Positions 6,775 through 13,579 of a stretch of 33,959 nt of DNA are shown piece by piece; the first letter of the stretch is position 1; each line of letters begins with the position of its first letter. The notes below the pieces were generated by a model. It was not told the origin of the DNA and did no database searches. It worked only from the letters and a program-made list of their open reading frames with translations. This stretch comes from a virus: positions 1 through 33,959 of the IMG/VR virus record IMGVR_UViG_3300046683_000192, one strand, 5' to 3'. Made by a program: the position numbers and the translations under genes.

Positions 6775-7345
6775 TGGCGCGTCTTATGGCTGCGCTGGGC
6801 GTGCCGCGCCCGGTGCAGCGTCACGGTGCGGCGGTCAAGGTCAGGTCGGATGCGGTTAGGTCGGGAAAGACCGGGTCTGGTCGGGCGATCGGGGCAAGGC
6901 GCGGCATGTTTTGGATGGGCGAGGCGGTAGCGGTTTGGAGTGGCCGGCAGGTAGAGGACTGGACCGGCGCGTAGAGGACGGGAGTGGTCTTGCATGGACG
7001 GGAGCGTTGTGGCGTGGCGGTCGGGGCTTGGCGTGACGGGCAGAGGCGGGGCAGATCCCGGTATGGACCGATGTGGTTTGTTCAGGACGGGCGCGGCACG
7101 GCGGTCGAGGCGGGGCGTGACGCTGGCGAGGTGGGGCCAGGTTTGGCGGGGCGAGCTTTGGTGTGGCACGGCAAGGCGGTTACGGCGAGCCCTGGCGAGT
7201 CGCGGCCTGACGCGGCTTGGCGAGGCTGGGCAAGGCGCGAGCCTGGCGAGGCATGGCGAGGCGAGGACCTGGACAGGCAAGGCGGTCGAGGTGAGGTCGG
7301 GCGAGGGATGGCTAGGTGAGGTTGTCATAACGCGGCAAGGTTTGG
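6775..7345 (+). repeat. G-rich degenerate pentanucleotide (NNGGC) array
   Basis: Nearly the whole 614-bp gap between the 298-aa gene and recT is a G-rich, C-poor-skewed stretch in which GG or GGC recurs every five bases with drifting neighbours. Examples are CTGGCGAGGCATGGCGAGGC (about 7242-7261) and the TTGGCGAGGCTGGGCAAGGC region (about 7219-7238). The period of five is not a multiple of three, so the frames that happen to be open give only Gly/Arg/Trp/Ala-rich low-complexity products. I see no real gene. Possible roles are a recombination or replication start site, an R-loop or G-quadruplex former, or a structured RNA. Confidence 0.8.
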
Positions 7346-7378
7346 TGGGCGCATTTCTGAAAGGGAGGATTTTCGGCA

Positions 7379-8251
7379 ATGGCACAGAGCACAGGCGAAC
7401 GGCCGGCGCTGGTCGCGCCGCGCGAGGCAGCATCAATCCCGATCCGCTCGGCACCCGAAGGCGGCAAGGGGATCTTGCAGAACCCCGAGCGCTTCGAATT
7501 TATGCAGCGGGTTGCGCGGCTATATTCCGAAAGCCAGCTCGTGCCGCAGCACCTGCGCGGCAAGGTCGCGGATTGCTTCATCGCGCTGCAGATGGCCGAT
7601 GCGATGAACGAAGATCCGCTGATGGTGCTGCAGAATATCTATATCGTGGCCGGGCGGGCCGGATGGTCGGCGCAATACATGATTGCGCGCGCCAATCGCT
7701 CGGGCAAATTCCGCGGGCCTTTGCGGTGGCGCAGTACAGGCCAGGGGGATGCGCTGACGGTAACATGCTTTGCCGATCTGGCGCATGTCACCGAAGGCCA
7801 ACGGGTCGAGGTGACGCTCGACATGGCGACGGCTAAGTCCGACGGCTGGACGCGCAACGAAAAATACAAAAGCATTCCCGAAGCGATGCTGACCTGGCGC
7901 ACGGCCTCGTGGTTGGTGCGCCGCTATTGTCCCGAGGTGATGATGGGCCTGCCGACCGCCGACGAATTGGAGGATACGCGGCGGGCGGCTGCTTGGGATG
8001 ACGGCTTACAAGATGTAACGCCGGAGCATCGACCCGCCGAATTGGTCGCTGATGACACAGAGGCGAAATCTCCGGCGGAAGAATCGGCGCCGCGCCGCCG
8101 GGGAAGGCCGCCCGGTAGCCGGAACGCGCTGCCGGCTACTGCGGTAGCGGAAAGCGATGAACCCGCACCAGCGAGCCCGCCGCCGCCGCCAGCGGCATCG
8201 CCCGAGCCCGAGCCGCCGCCCGAGCAACAGCGGCGCGTTGTGTTTGATTGA
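7379..8251 (+). CDS. RecT-like single-strand annealing protein
   Basis: Residues 35-190 follow the phage RecT-family pattern: F(41)MQRVARLYSESQLVPQHLRG, an ADCFIALQMADAMNEDPLMV helix pair, then LQNIYIVAGRAGWSAQYMIA. RecT proteins coat and anneal single strands made by a partner exonuclease, here probably the gene at 4509. The C-terminal 80 residues are disordered and Pro/Glu-rich and include an AT-hook-like RRRGRPPGSRN (239-249), an unusual add-on. GGGAGG lies about 10 bases before the ATG. It is directly downstream of the G-rich array and eight bases upstream of the ATPase gene. Confidence 0.8.
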   Translation: MAQSTGERPALVAPREAASIPIRSAPEGGKGILQNPERFEFMQRVARLYSESQLVPQHLRGKVADCFIALQMADAMNEDPLMVLQNIYIVAGRAGWSAQYMIARANRSGKFRGPLRWRSTGQGDALTVTCFADLAHVTEGQRVEVTLDMATAKSDGWTRNEKYKSIPEAMLTWRTASWLVRRYCPEVMMGLPTADELEDTRRAAAWDDGLQDVTPEHRPAELVADDTEAKSPAEESAPRRRGRPPGSRNALPATAVAESDEPAPASPPPPPAASPEPEPPPEQQRRVVFD

Positions 8252-8258
8252 GGCAACC

Positions 8259-9950
8259 ATGACGATCGCCTTTCAAATTCGCGATTTCCGCGGGTGCATT
8301 CGCGCCGATATTGAATGCTCGCCGATCGCGATCATCGGCGGGCGAAACGGCGCCGGAAAAAGCTCGATCGCGCAGGGCGCGGGCGCGGTGCTGACCGGGC
8401 AGGCGCTTCCCTTCGCCGGCCTGGCTCGAGGATCGGCGGGCGTTCTAGTGCGCACCGGCGCCAGCGGGGCGAGCGTCACCGTTAAGACCGAATCGGGAAC
8501 AGCGCGGATCGATTGGCCGGCCGCGCAGCCCGTCAGCGAGGGCGAACCGCCCACCGCGAGCCCCTATGCGGCTGGGTTGGTGAGCGTTGCGACGATGCCG
8601 CCGACCGAGCGCGTTCGCGTTCTGTCCGAATATCTAAAAAGCGATCCGACTCGCGAAGATTTGCGCGCGGCGCTCGAGCGCACGCCCGGCCTCGCCGAGC
8701 ATACCGAGGCGATATGGCAGCTGATCCAGGCGAAGGGTTGGGACGGCGCCCATTCGATCCGCAAGGAAAAGGGCGCCGAGTTCAAGGGCGCGTGGCGCCA
8801 GGTCACGGGCATCAATTACGGCTCGCGCGTGGCGGCCAGTTGGCGGCCCGATTTGGCCGAGGAAACGCTCGCCGAGCCCGAGCTCGTGGCACTGGTCGAG
8901 CAGGCCGACCGGGAACGCAACCGAGCGGTTGCCGCTGCCGCGGTGTCGAGTGCCGAGCGCGAGCGGCTGACCGGCGAGGTGGCGGCACTCGATGGCGTAA
9001 CCGGCTATCTCGAAAAGGCCGAGGCCGAGGTTGCCCGGATCCAGGGCGAGATTGCCGCGGCACGCGAGCGGCGCGCGGCGCTGCCCTCGGGCGAGCAGCC
9101 GGTGACCATGCCCTGCCCGCATTGCGGCGGTGCGCTCATGCTGCGCCGGGTCAGCTTAGTCGAGACTCGCCTCGAAGCGGCCGGGCCAGGAATCGCTGGC
9201 GACGAATTACGCGCGAACCGGCGCGCGATCGCCGAGCTCGACGGCCAGCTTGAACGCCGCGCCGGTGACCTGGTGGCGGCGCAAGTGACGGCTGACCAAG
9301 CCCGAGTAGCGCTCGCGGCCGCGGTCACCGCGCGCCAGCGCCTCGCCGACATGCCCCAGGTGCCGACCGCCGAGGCGCCCGACCTCGAGGCGGCGCGTAC
9401 CGCGCTGACCCGCGCCGAACGGCGGCTGGCGCTGTTCCGGCAAAAGCGCGAGGCCGACGACCTCTATTCAAAGATCGCTGGCAACGAGCTCGTGCTCGAG
9501 CTCCTGGCGCCCGACGGGTTGCGCGCGAAACGCTTGTCGCAGGTGCTTGAGGTCTTTAATTCGCAGGTGCTCGGCGAGCTCGCTGCGTCGGCCGGCTGGC
9601 GTCCGGTCACAGTCGCGCCCGATTTGTCGGTGAGCTACGCCGGGCGCCCCTATGCGCTCTGCGCGACGTCGGAACAGTACCGGGCCCGCGCGGTGCTGCA
9701 ACTGGCTATGGCCCGCCTCGATGGGTCAAGCATGGTCGTGCTCGATGCGGCCGATGTGCTCGATGGCCCCACCCGTTCGGGCCTGTTCGGAATGCTCGAG
9801 GCGGCCGGCCTGCCGGCGCTCGTGGCGATGACCTTAAGCCGGCGCGAGCAGCTTCCCAATCTGGCGACCGCGGGCCTCGGCAAAAGTTTTTGGATCGAGG
9901 CCGGCATCGCCGAGCCTCTGCCGGCGGCCCCGCGCGAGGCCGCGGCATGA
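8259..9950 (+). CDS. Rad50/SbcC-like AAA ATPase with zinc-hook-like motif
   Basis: Starting at ATG 8259 gives 563 aa beginning MTIAFQIRDFRGC, the usual opening of SMC/RecF-like ATPases. Walker A is GGRNGAGKSS (27-36) and a Walker B-like strand is MVVLDAADVLDG (about 491-502). Between them is a long Ala/Glu/Arg-rich coiled coil broken by CPHCGG at 286-291, the position and form of a Rad50-type zinc hook. A longer upstream frame overlaps recT and is rejected. No SbcD/Mre11 nuclease is encoded nearby, so it may work with the phage exonuclease. It overlaps the next gene by ATGA. Confidence 0.83.
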   Translation: MTIAFQIRDFRGCIRADIECSPIAIIGGRNGAGKSSIAQGAGAVLTGQALPFAGLARGSAGVLVRTGASGASVTVKTESGTARIDWPAAQPVSEGEPPTASPYAAGLVSVATMPPTERVRVLSEYLKSDPTREDLRAALERTPGLAEHTEAIWQLIQAKGWDGAHSIRKEKGAEFKGAWRQVTGINYGSRVAASWRPDLAEETLAEPELVALVEQADRERNRAVAAAAVSSAERERLTGEVAALDGVTGYLEKAEAEVARIQGEIAAARERRAALPSGEQPVTMPCPHCGGALMLRRVSLVETRLEAAGPGIAGDELRANRRAIAELDGQLERRAGDLVAAQVTADQARVALAAAVTARQRLADMPQVPTAEAPDLEAARTALTRAERRLALFRQKREADDLYSKIAGNELVLELLAPDGLRAKRLSQVLEVFNSQVLGELAASAGWRPVTVAPDLSVSYAGRPYALCATSEQYRARAVLQLAMARLDGSSMVVLDAADVLDGPTRSGLFGMLEAAGLPALVAMTLSRREQLPNLATAGLGKSFWIEAGIAEPLPAAPREAAA

Positions 9951-10234
9951 GTGAACCGAGCTGCGGCAATTGCCGCTATATGGTAGACGCGGAATGCCAC
10001 CGACATGCGCCGCCGGCATATGATTTTTTGCGGTTCTATGAGCTTGAGCTCTTGCGAGACATAGCGTGGTCGGTGCTTTGCATCGCCCGCAGGCAACGGC
10101 CAGACGAACAAGATGATGTAGCCACATTATCAACCGAAGCTTTCCAGACTGCTGCTTGGCCGGATATCGAACCCAGCGACTGGTGCGGCGAGTTCGAGAA
10201 GAAACCCGAGGCACCACGGGAGGCGGCGGCATGA
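9947..10234 (+). CDS. Small four-cysteine phage protein, probable metal binder
   Basis: The 95-aa protein has C6-x2-C9 and C17 at its start (CGNCRYMVDAECHRHAPP) and C80 in a WPDIEPSDWCGEFE ending. This is a recurrent phage layout that would hold one zinc or Fe-S site. It overlaps the ATPase gene by ATGA and the next HTH gene by four bases, so it is part of the same operon. The acidic central part has no further motif. Its function is unknown; regulation or a structural partner of the recombination proteins is possible. Confidence 0.7.
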   Translation: MSEPSCGNCRYMVDAECHRHAPPAYDFLRFYELELLRDIAWSVLCIARRQRPDEQDDVATLSTEAFQTAAWPDIEPSDWCGEFEKKPEAPREAAA

Positions 10235-10587
10235 GCGAACCGCCGCTTGACCGTCGGATTTACACGATCGACGAGGTTGCGGCGTTGCTCGGGCTCTCGC
10301 GCAACAGCACCTTTGTCGCAGCGCGAGAAGGCCGGCTTCCCGTTCCCGTGATCAGGATCGGCCAAAGGATGATGGTCAGCCGCACCGCTTTAGACAGGTT
10401 TCTAGAAACGGGCGATGGCACGGTATGGCGCCGTCGCAAGTTGATTTACGCCGCGCGCGATCTGATCGCGTTGGCAAAGAATTGCCCCGAGTTGTTCGAG
10501 CGCGTCTTGCCGATCAGCGAGGAAAATATGCAGGAGCTATGCGAAATAGCCGGCGGCGACGATGATGCCGAGGCCGAGGAAAACTGA
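10231..10587 (+). CDS. Excisionase-like winged HTH protein
   Basis: Residues 9-57 (IYTIDEVAALLGLSRNSTFV, then PVIRIGQRMMVSRTALDRFL) match the HTH_17/excisionase pattern: helix-turn-helix, short wing, and a conserved R-x-ALDRFL end. A longer helical, acidic tail (RDLIALAKNCPELFER, ending DDDAEAEEN) follows. It lies two genes before the integrase, the usual site for xis. Either this gene or the next could be the directionality factor; the other may regulate. Its start is in an ATGA overlap with the Cys protein, and a longer upstream frame is not needed. Confidence 0.72.
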   Translation: MSEPPLDRRIYTIDEVAALLGLSRNSTFVAAREGRLPVPVIRIGQRMMVSRTALDRFLETGDGTVWRRRKLIYAARDLIALAKNCPELFERVLPISEENMQELCEIAGGDDDAEAEEN

Positions 10588-10841
10588 TGGCCCGCGAGCA
10601 TCATCAGAAACTACCGCCGGGCCTGGTGCCGCGCCTGCTGACGGCGGAACAGGCGGCGGCCTATTGCAATGTCGGACGGGAGAATTTCGAGGCCAGGGTC
10701 GGGGTGCCGCCGCTCAAACTATTCGGCAATCGCACCCTCTACGACCGGGTCGCGCTCGACCGCTGGCTCGACCAGCAATCCGGCATCGCCGCCGACGAGG
10801 CCGAGGATAAGCGGGTCGACTGGGAAACTGTGCTAAAGTAG
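10587..10841 (+). CDS. Second excisionase-like HTH protein
   Basis: This 84-aa protein is one small MerR/AlpA-type DNA-binding domain: LTAEQAAAYCNVGRENFEAR, then PPLKLFGNRTLYDRVALDRW. The layout (helix-turn-helix, FGNR wing, ALDRWLD) is common in phage proteins encoded just before integrases. It shares one base with the preceding HTH gene (TGATG). The compact size makes it a good excisionase candidate, and the pair of adjacent xis-like genes is noted separately. Confidence 0.75.
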   Translation: MAREHHQKLPPGLVPRLLTAEQAAAYCNVGRENFEARVGVPPLKLFGNRTLYDRVALDRWLDQQSGIAADEAEDKRVDWETVLK

Positions 10842-10842
10842 C

Positions 10843-10877
10843 GGGGCGGTAGGCGATGCGACTCACCTGACCGCCCC
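10843..10877. promoter_or_regulatory. Perfect 8-bp inverted repeat between xis-like gene and integrase
   Basis: GGGGCGGT (10843-10850) and ACCGCCCC (10870-10877) form an inverted repeat around 19 bases, just upstream of the integrase. There is no T-run on the plus strand, so it is not a standard terminator. It may be a regulator site or an RNA structure controlling integrase expression. Confidence 0.4.
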
Positions 10878-10908
10878 TGACCGAAGCATCGAGAATGAGG
10901 CTCGACAC

Positions 10909-11982
10909 ATGGCTATCAGCAACATACCACGCGGCAAATACCCAGGCGTCAAATTCACCACGAGCGACGATGGCGTTACTCGCGCCTATCACCGCAAGAC
11001 TAGAATCCGTCTGATCTTGCCGATCGGCTCGCCCGAATTTCAGGCCGAGCTTGATGCACTAAATGCCGCCGGGCGGGCAAGCGATAACCCACGCGCGGGA
11101 ACTCTTGCCCATCTGTTCGATGCGTATCGACAGAGCCCTGAGTTTCGCAGGCTGTCGATGCGGACCCGCAAGGATTACGAGAAGATCTTCCTGTTCCTGC
11201 GGCCAGGAGCCGAGCGCAAGTTACTGCTTAATTTCCGGGTCCGCGATGCTCTGGAGATCCGCAACGCCACAGAGAAGAAGCATAAGACGCACTTTGCCAA
11301 TTATTGCATCACCGTGCTGCGGCTGGTGCTGAACTGGGCCAAGCTCTACGGCTACGTCAAGGTCAACCCGCTCGCCGATCTGCGCCTCAAATTAAAACGC
11401 CCACACGGGATGCCAAAGGCAAACCGGCGCTGGGCCGCCTACGAATGCGATGAGGTGCTGCAGGCGGCGACCGGCGGCATCAAGGTGGCGATCGGGCTGG
11501 GCATGTTTCTCGGGATGCGCGAAGGCGATGCGCTGCGGGCGACTCGACTCCATTACGACGGCCAACGGATGACCTGGGTTCAGGGCAAGACGGGCGCGCC
11601 GATCCGGCTGCCCGTCGCGTCCCGGTTTAAGGCGATCCTCGACGAGGCGCTGGAGGCGCGCTCGCCCGATAATGTCGAACATCTCCAGCTCGTGCTGAAT
11701 AGCCGGGGCAAGCCGTATACAAACGATGGCTTTCGCACGATGCTGTGGAAGCTGATCCACAAGCTCGAGGTCGCGGGCAAGGTGATGCCGGGCCTGACCT
11801 TCCACGGGCTGCGCCACACCGCGGCGACGACCCTGGCTGAGCTCGGCGCGCCGCCGCATGAGATCGCGGCGCTGCTCGGGCATCGGACCCTCATCATGGC
11901 GGCGCACTACTCGGCCGAAGCCGATCGCGAGAAGCTCGGCGAGGCGGCGATCATCCGGCTCAATCCGAAATCGGAGGCGTAA
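10909..11982 (+). CDS. int: Tyrosine-family site-specific integrase
   Basis: All catalytic residues are visible: R204 (LGMREGDAL), K227 (VQGKTGAP), H299-x2-R302-H303 (FHGLRHTAATTL), H325 (LLGHRT) and Y334 (AAHYSAEA). An N-terminal arm-binding region (about 1-55) and a core-binding SAM-like domain (about 60-160, LAHLFDAYRQSPEFRR) precede the catalytic domain. At 357 aa it is the normal length for a phage integrase. It would recombine attP, which lies about 470 bp downstream, with a tRNA-Phe gene in the host. GAGG precedes the ATG. It follows the two excisionase-like genes in the same direction. Confidence 0.93.
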   Translation: MAISNIPRGKYPGVKFTTSDDGVTRAYHRKTRIRLILPIGSPEFQAELDALNAAGRASDNPRAGTLAHLFDAYRQSPEFRRLSMRTRKDYEKIFLFLRPGAERKLLLNFRVRDALEIRNATEKKHKTHFANYCITVLRLVLNWAKLYGYVKVNPLADLRLKLKRPHGMPKANRRWAAYECDEVLQAATGGIKVAIGLGMFLGMREGDALRATRLHYDGQRMTWVQGKTGAPIRLPVASRFKAILDEALEARSPDNVEHLQLVLNSRGKPYTNDGFRTMLWKLIHKLEVAGKVMPGLTFHGLRHTAATTLAELGAPPHEIAALLGHRTLIMAAHYSAEADREKLGEAAIIRLNPKSEA

Positions 11983-12007
11983 CATGGACCGTTACAATAT
12001 CTGTTAG

Positions 12008-12036
12008 TTGACAGGCTGCGGAAGGGTGTGTTCTAG
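12008..12036 (+). promoter_or_regulatory. Candidate promoter for the secreted Cys-rich gene
   Basis: A perfect TTGACA (12008-12013) is followed after 17 bp by TTCTAG (12031-12036), a fair -10. It lies in the 124-bp gap after the integrase and about 70 bp before the small secreted protein. That gene could thus be expressed in the lysogen independently of the early operon. Confidence 0.45.
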
Positions 12037-12106
12037 GACGGCTACCGGGACGAGGGTATAGCTCGCCCCGGCAACCTGACCACAACCGAGCGTTGGAGGC
12101 TCGATC

Positions 12107-12280
12107 ATGGCTCGTTACATTTTAGCAGCATTGTTGTTTACCTGCCTCACCGGCATCGCCGTCAATCCCGTCTACGCTGACAGCTATTCGTGCTACTGGA
12201 TCGGCAATATGTATACCTGCTACGGCGCGAGCTGGAGCACCACCTGCACCCAGGTCGGCGATACCATGATTTGCAATTAG
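12107..12280 (+). CDS. Small secreted Cys-rich protein, 57 aa
   Basis: The frame starts with a textbook signal peptide: MARYILAALLFTCLTGIAVN, with a likely cleavage after PVYA at about residue 24. The mature 33 residues are small and polar, with Cys in YSCYW, YTCYG, TTCTQ and MICN. Four cysteines in 33 residues are enough for two disulfides. GGAGG sits about eight bases upstream. It has its own candidate promoter and a strong terminator, and lies between integrase and attP, the classic place for a lysogenic-conversion (moron) gene. Its function is unknown; secretion to the periplasm or outside is inferred. Confidence 0.65.
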   Translation: MARYILAALLFTCLTGIAVNPVYADSYSCYWIGNMYTCYGASWSTTCTQVGDTMICN

Positions 12281-12303
12281 GGGAACGTCTTACCCTTCTC
12301 GCC

Positions 12304-12340
12304 GCCCGGCCGGGACATCCCGCGCCGGGCTGTTTATTTC
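12304..12340 (+). terminator. Strong Rho-independent terminator
   Basis: GCCCGGC pairs with GCCGGGC, with an inner CGGG/CCCG stem and an ACAT tetraloop (one bulged C), followed by TGTTTATTT. It ends transcription from the secreted protein gene and shields attP. Confidence 0.85.
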
Positions 12341-12371
12341 CCGCTGCGTTGAGAACGCCTCTAGAACAAAC

Positions 12372-12403
12372 TTGGCAAACGGTTTGGCAAACGATGGCAA
12401 ACA
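12372..12403 (+). repeat. Three direct arm-type repeats left of the core
   Basis: TTGGCAAACG at 12372-12381, the same at 12384-12393, and ATGGCAAACA at 12394-12403 form a tight direct-repeat cluster, like integrase arm-binding sites. A fourth copy lies right of the core. Confidence 0.75.
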
Positions 12404-12449
12404 AGGTCCGGAATAATACCTATTTCACCACCTAAGCCTTTGAAAAGAG

Positions 12450-12494
12450 TGGTGCCCAGGGGCGGAGTTGAACCACCGACACACGGATTTTCAG
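12450..12494 (-). other. attP core: 3' part of tRNA-Phe(GAA)
   Basis: Read on the minus strand, this begins with the anticodon loop CTGAAAA (anticodon GAA), then the 3' anticodon strand TCCGT, a variable loop, a perfect T arm (GGTGG TTCAACT CCGCC), the 3' acceptor strand CCTGGGC, A and CCA. The 5' half of the tRNA is absent: the sequence before the loop does not pair with TCCGT. This is a truncated copy that would restore the host tRNA after integration, not a working tRNA gene. Confidence 0.85.
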
Positions 12495-12537
12495 AAGTGG
12501 CTTTGACGCGCAATTTCAAAGACTTACGGAAAGAATT

Positions 12538-12547
12538 TTGGCAAACG
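12538..12547 (+). repeat. Fourth arm-type repeat right of the core
   Basis: TTGGCAAACG recurs here exactly, in the same orientation as the left cluster, 44 bp beyond the core. It is the likely arm site of the other attP arm. Confidence 0.7.
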
Positions 12548-12557
12548 AAAACGGTTT

Positions 12558-12869
12558 TCAGGTGTCCTCCGGGTCTTTGATCACGCGGCGGATTTCCCGC
12601 GCGACGATGCCTAGCTGCCGCGCCTTGTCCTCGGCAATTTGGACTTTCAGGAAATTAGCGGCGGTTCTGAGCTCGCGCTGCCTGGCAACCACGAGCGCGA
12701 GGATTTCGGGCCAGATGGTTGCCGGGATCCGGCCTTTGCCCGTCGCCAATCCTCGGAAAGTGCTCTGGTTAATTTTGAGCGCTTGACCGAGTGGGAAAAT
12801 CCACCGGCGCCCATAAAGAGCTCGCCCAGCGTGCGCGAGCAGATCCGCCCTGGTCTGTGCAGACTGCAT
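12558..12869 (-). CDS. Putative DNA-binding (HTH-like) protein, 103 aa
   Basis: The segment GRALYGRRWIFPLGQALKIN, followed by QSTFRGLATGKGRIPATIW, resembles a phage family whose members read LYGxRWxxxLAxxLGVSxRT...IPxxxW and bind DNA through a helix-turn-helix. The remaining C-terminal half is helical and basic. I chose ATG 12869 because the family-like region starts just after it; a TTG start at 12932 would add 21 residues. Its end lies next to attP. A role as lysogeny regulator, or as an accessory factor at attP, is inference. Confidence 0.55.
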   Translation of the reverse strand: MQSAQTRADLLAHAGRALYGRRWIFPLGQALKINQSTFRGLATGKGRIPATIWPEILALVVARQRELRTAANFLKVQIAEDKARQLGIVAREIRRVIKDPEDT

Positions 12870-12936
12870 TTTCCGAAACCCCGCCCGGCGAACAATACTG
12901 CGGGCCGTTTCCTGCGGGGAAACTAAAATCAAGTTT

Positions 12937-12967
12937 CTGGCCGGGACTATCCGGTGAGGGCGGCCAG
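12937..12967. promoter_or_regulatory. Possible operator in the divergent gap
   Basis: CTGGCCG and CGGCCAG form perfect 7-bp inverted arms 17 bases apart, in the 202-bp gap between the leftward HTH gene and the rightward pilus-domain gene. A site for the HTH protein is possible. Otherwise I see no clear promoter here. Confidence 0.3.
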
Positions 12968-13071
12968 CCGATAATTACATCTGTCGTCGCCGGGCAATTC
13001 GCCCGAGCGAGGCCCGCTGCCGCGGAACGGCAACGAGCCTCTAACCACCATCGCTTGCAAGGAGCGATCAA

Positions 13072-13548
13072 ATGGCTAAATTCAAATCTATCTCTATCCT
13101 TTCCAGCGCCGCAATCGCGCTAGCAATGCTCGGCGCGTTGACATCGGCTATGGCTGATGACGTCGTAATCCGTCCCAGCGGGCCGCCGCTTGTCATCTCG
13201 CGGGCTGGTACGGGGGTGCTAATCCAAGCATCCGTCCCGCTCGGGAACGTATTTGTCGCAGATCCTGCCGTGGCCGATGTTCAAATCCCGACGCAGGGCG
13301 GTCGGAATCTGATCTACGTTTTCGGCAAAAAAGCCGGCAGAACGTCTCTGTATGCTCTGGGTGATGATGGCCAGGTGGCATTGAGTCGCGTCGTTGACGT
13401 GTCTGGGCCCAAAACGGTTCGGGTGTTGCACGGCCAAAGGATGGAGATCTGGTCCGAGGCTCACGGCGAGCCGACGGGTTCGGGCGCGAATTTGGCCGAT
13501 CTGCCGGCCGGCTCGACGGTTAGCGTCCCTGTCGGAGGCCAACGCTAA
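13072..13548 (+). CDS. Secreted orphan CpaC-type pilus/secretin N-terminal domain protein
   Basis: A Sec signal peptide (ILSSAAIALAMLGALTSAMA, cleavage near residue 28) leads into a domain like the N-terminus of CpaC/RcpA secretins: SVPLGNVFVADPAVADVQIP, then LIYVFGKKAGRTSLYALGDD. In Flp/Tad pilus systems this domain is the periplasmic gate of the outer-membrane secretin. Here it stands alone (158 aa) with no secretin barrel and no other pilus gene. It starts after AAGGAGCG and ends at a strong terminator, so it is a self-contained cargo unit near attP. Interference with host pilus assembly or phage adsorption is a plausible role, but inferred. Confidence 0.75.
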   Translation: MAKFKSISILSSAAIALAMLGALTSAMADDVVIRPSGPPLVISRAGTGVLIQASVPLGNVFVADPAVADVQIPTQGGRNLIYVFGKKAGRTSLYALGDDGQVALSRVVDVSGPKTVRVLHGQRMEIWSEAHGEPTGSGANLADLPAGSTVSVPVGGQR

Positions 13549-13579
13549 AAAGAAACGCTACGGCGCTCCTACAACGACG

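Larger units (their letters stand above)
12372..12547. other. attP: attP: phage attachment site with core and arm sites
   Basis: The region has the layout expected for a tyrosine-integrase attP. A 45-bp core (12450-12494) identical in form to the 3' part of a tRNA-Phe is flanked by direct copies of a 10-bp word on both sides. An 8-bp inverted repeat CTTTGAAA/TTTCAAAG (12438-12445 and 12514-12521) also brackets the core. The integrase gene lies about 0.4 kb to the left. Phage genes continue on both sides, so this is attP rather than attL or attR of a single prophage. Confidence 0.78.

Noticed and set aside
6774-7319. Open frames of 66 and 111 codons inside the pentanucleotide array
   Set aside because: Their products are low-complexity Gly/Arg/Trp/Ala runs forced by the five-base repeat, with no homology-like pattern and no good start sites.
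8157-8258. Upstream extension of the Rad50-like ATPase
   Set aside because: It overlaps the end of recT and encodes Arg/Pro-rich shadow sequence. ATG 8259 starts exactly at the family's N-terminal pattern.
11983-12007. Eight-codon ATG frame after the integrase
   Set aside because: It is far too short and has no sign of function; it is more likely part of the promoter region for the secreted Cys-rich gene.
12450-12494. A functional tRNA-Phe gene
   Set aside because: Only the 3' part from the anticodon loop is present; the 5' acceptor, D arm and 5' anticodon strand are missing.
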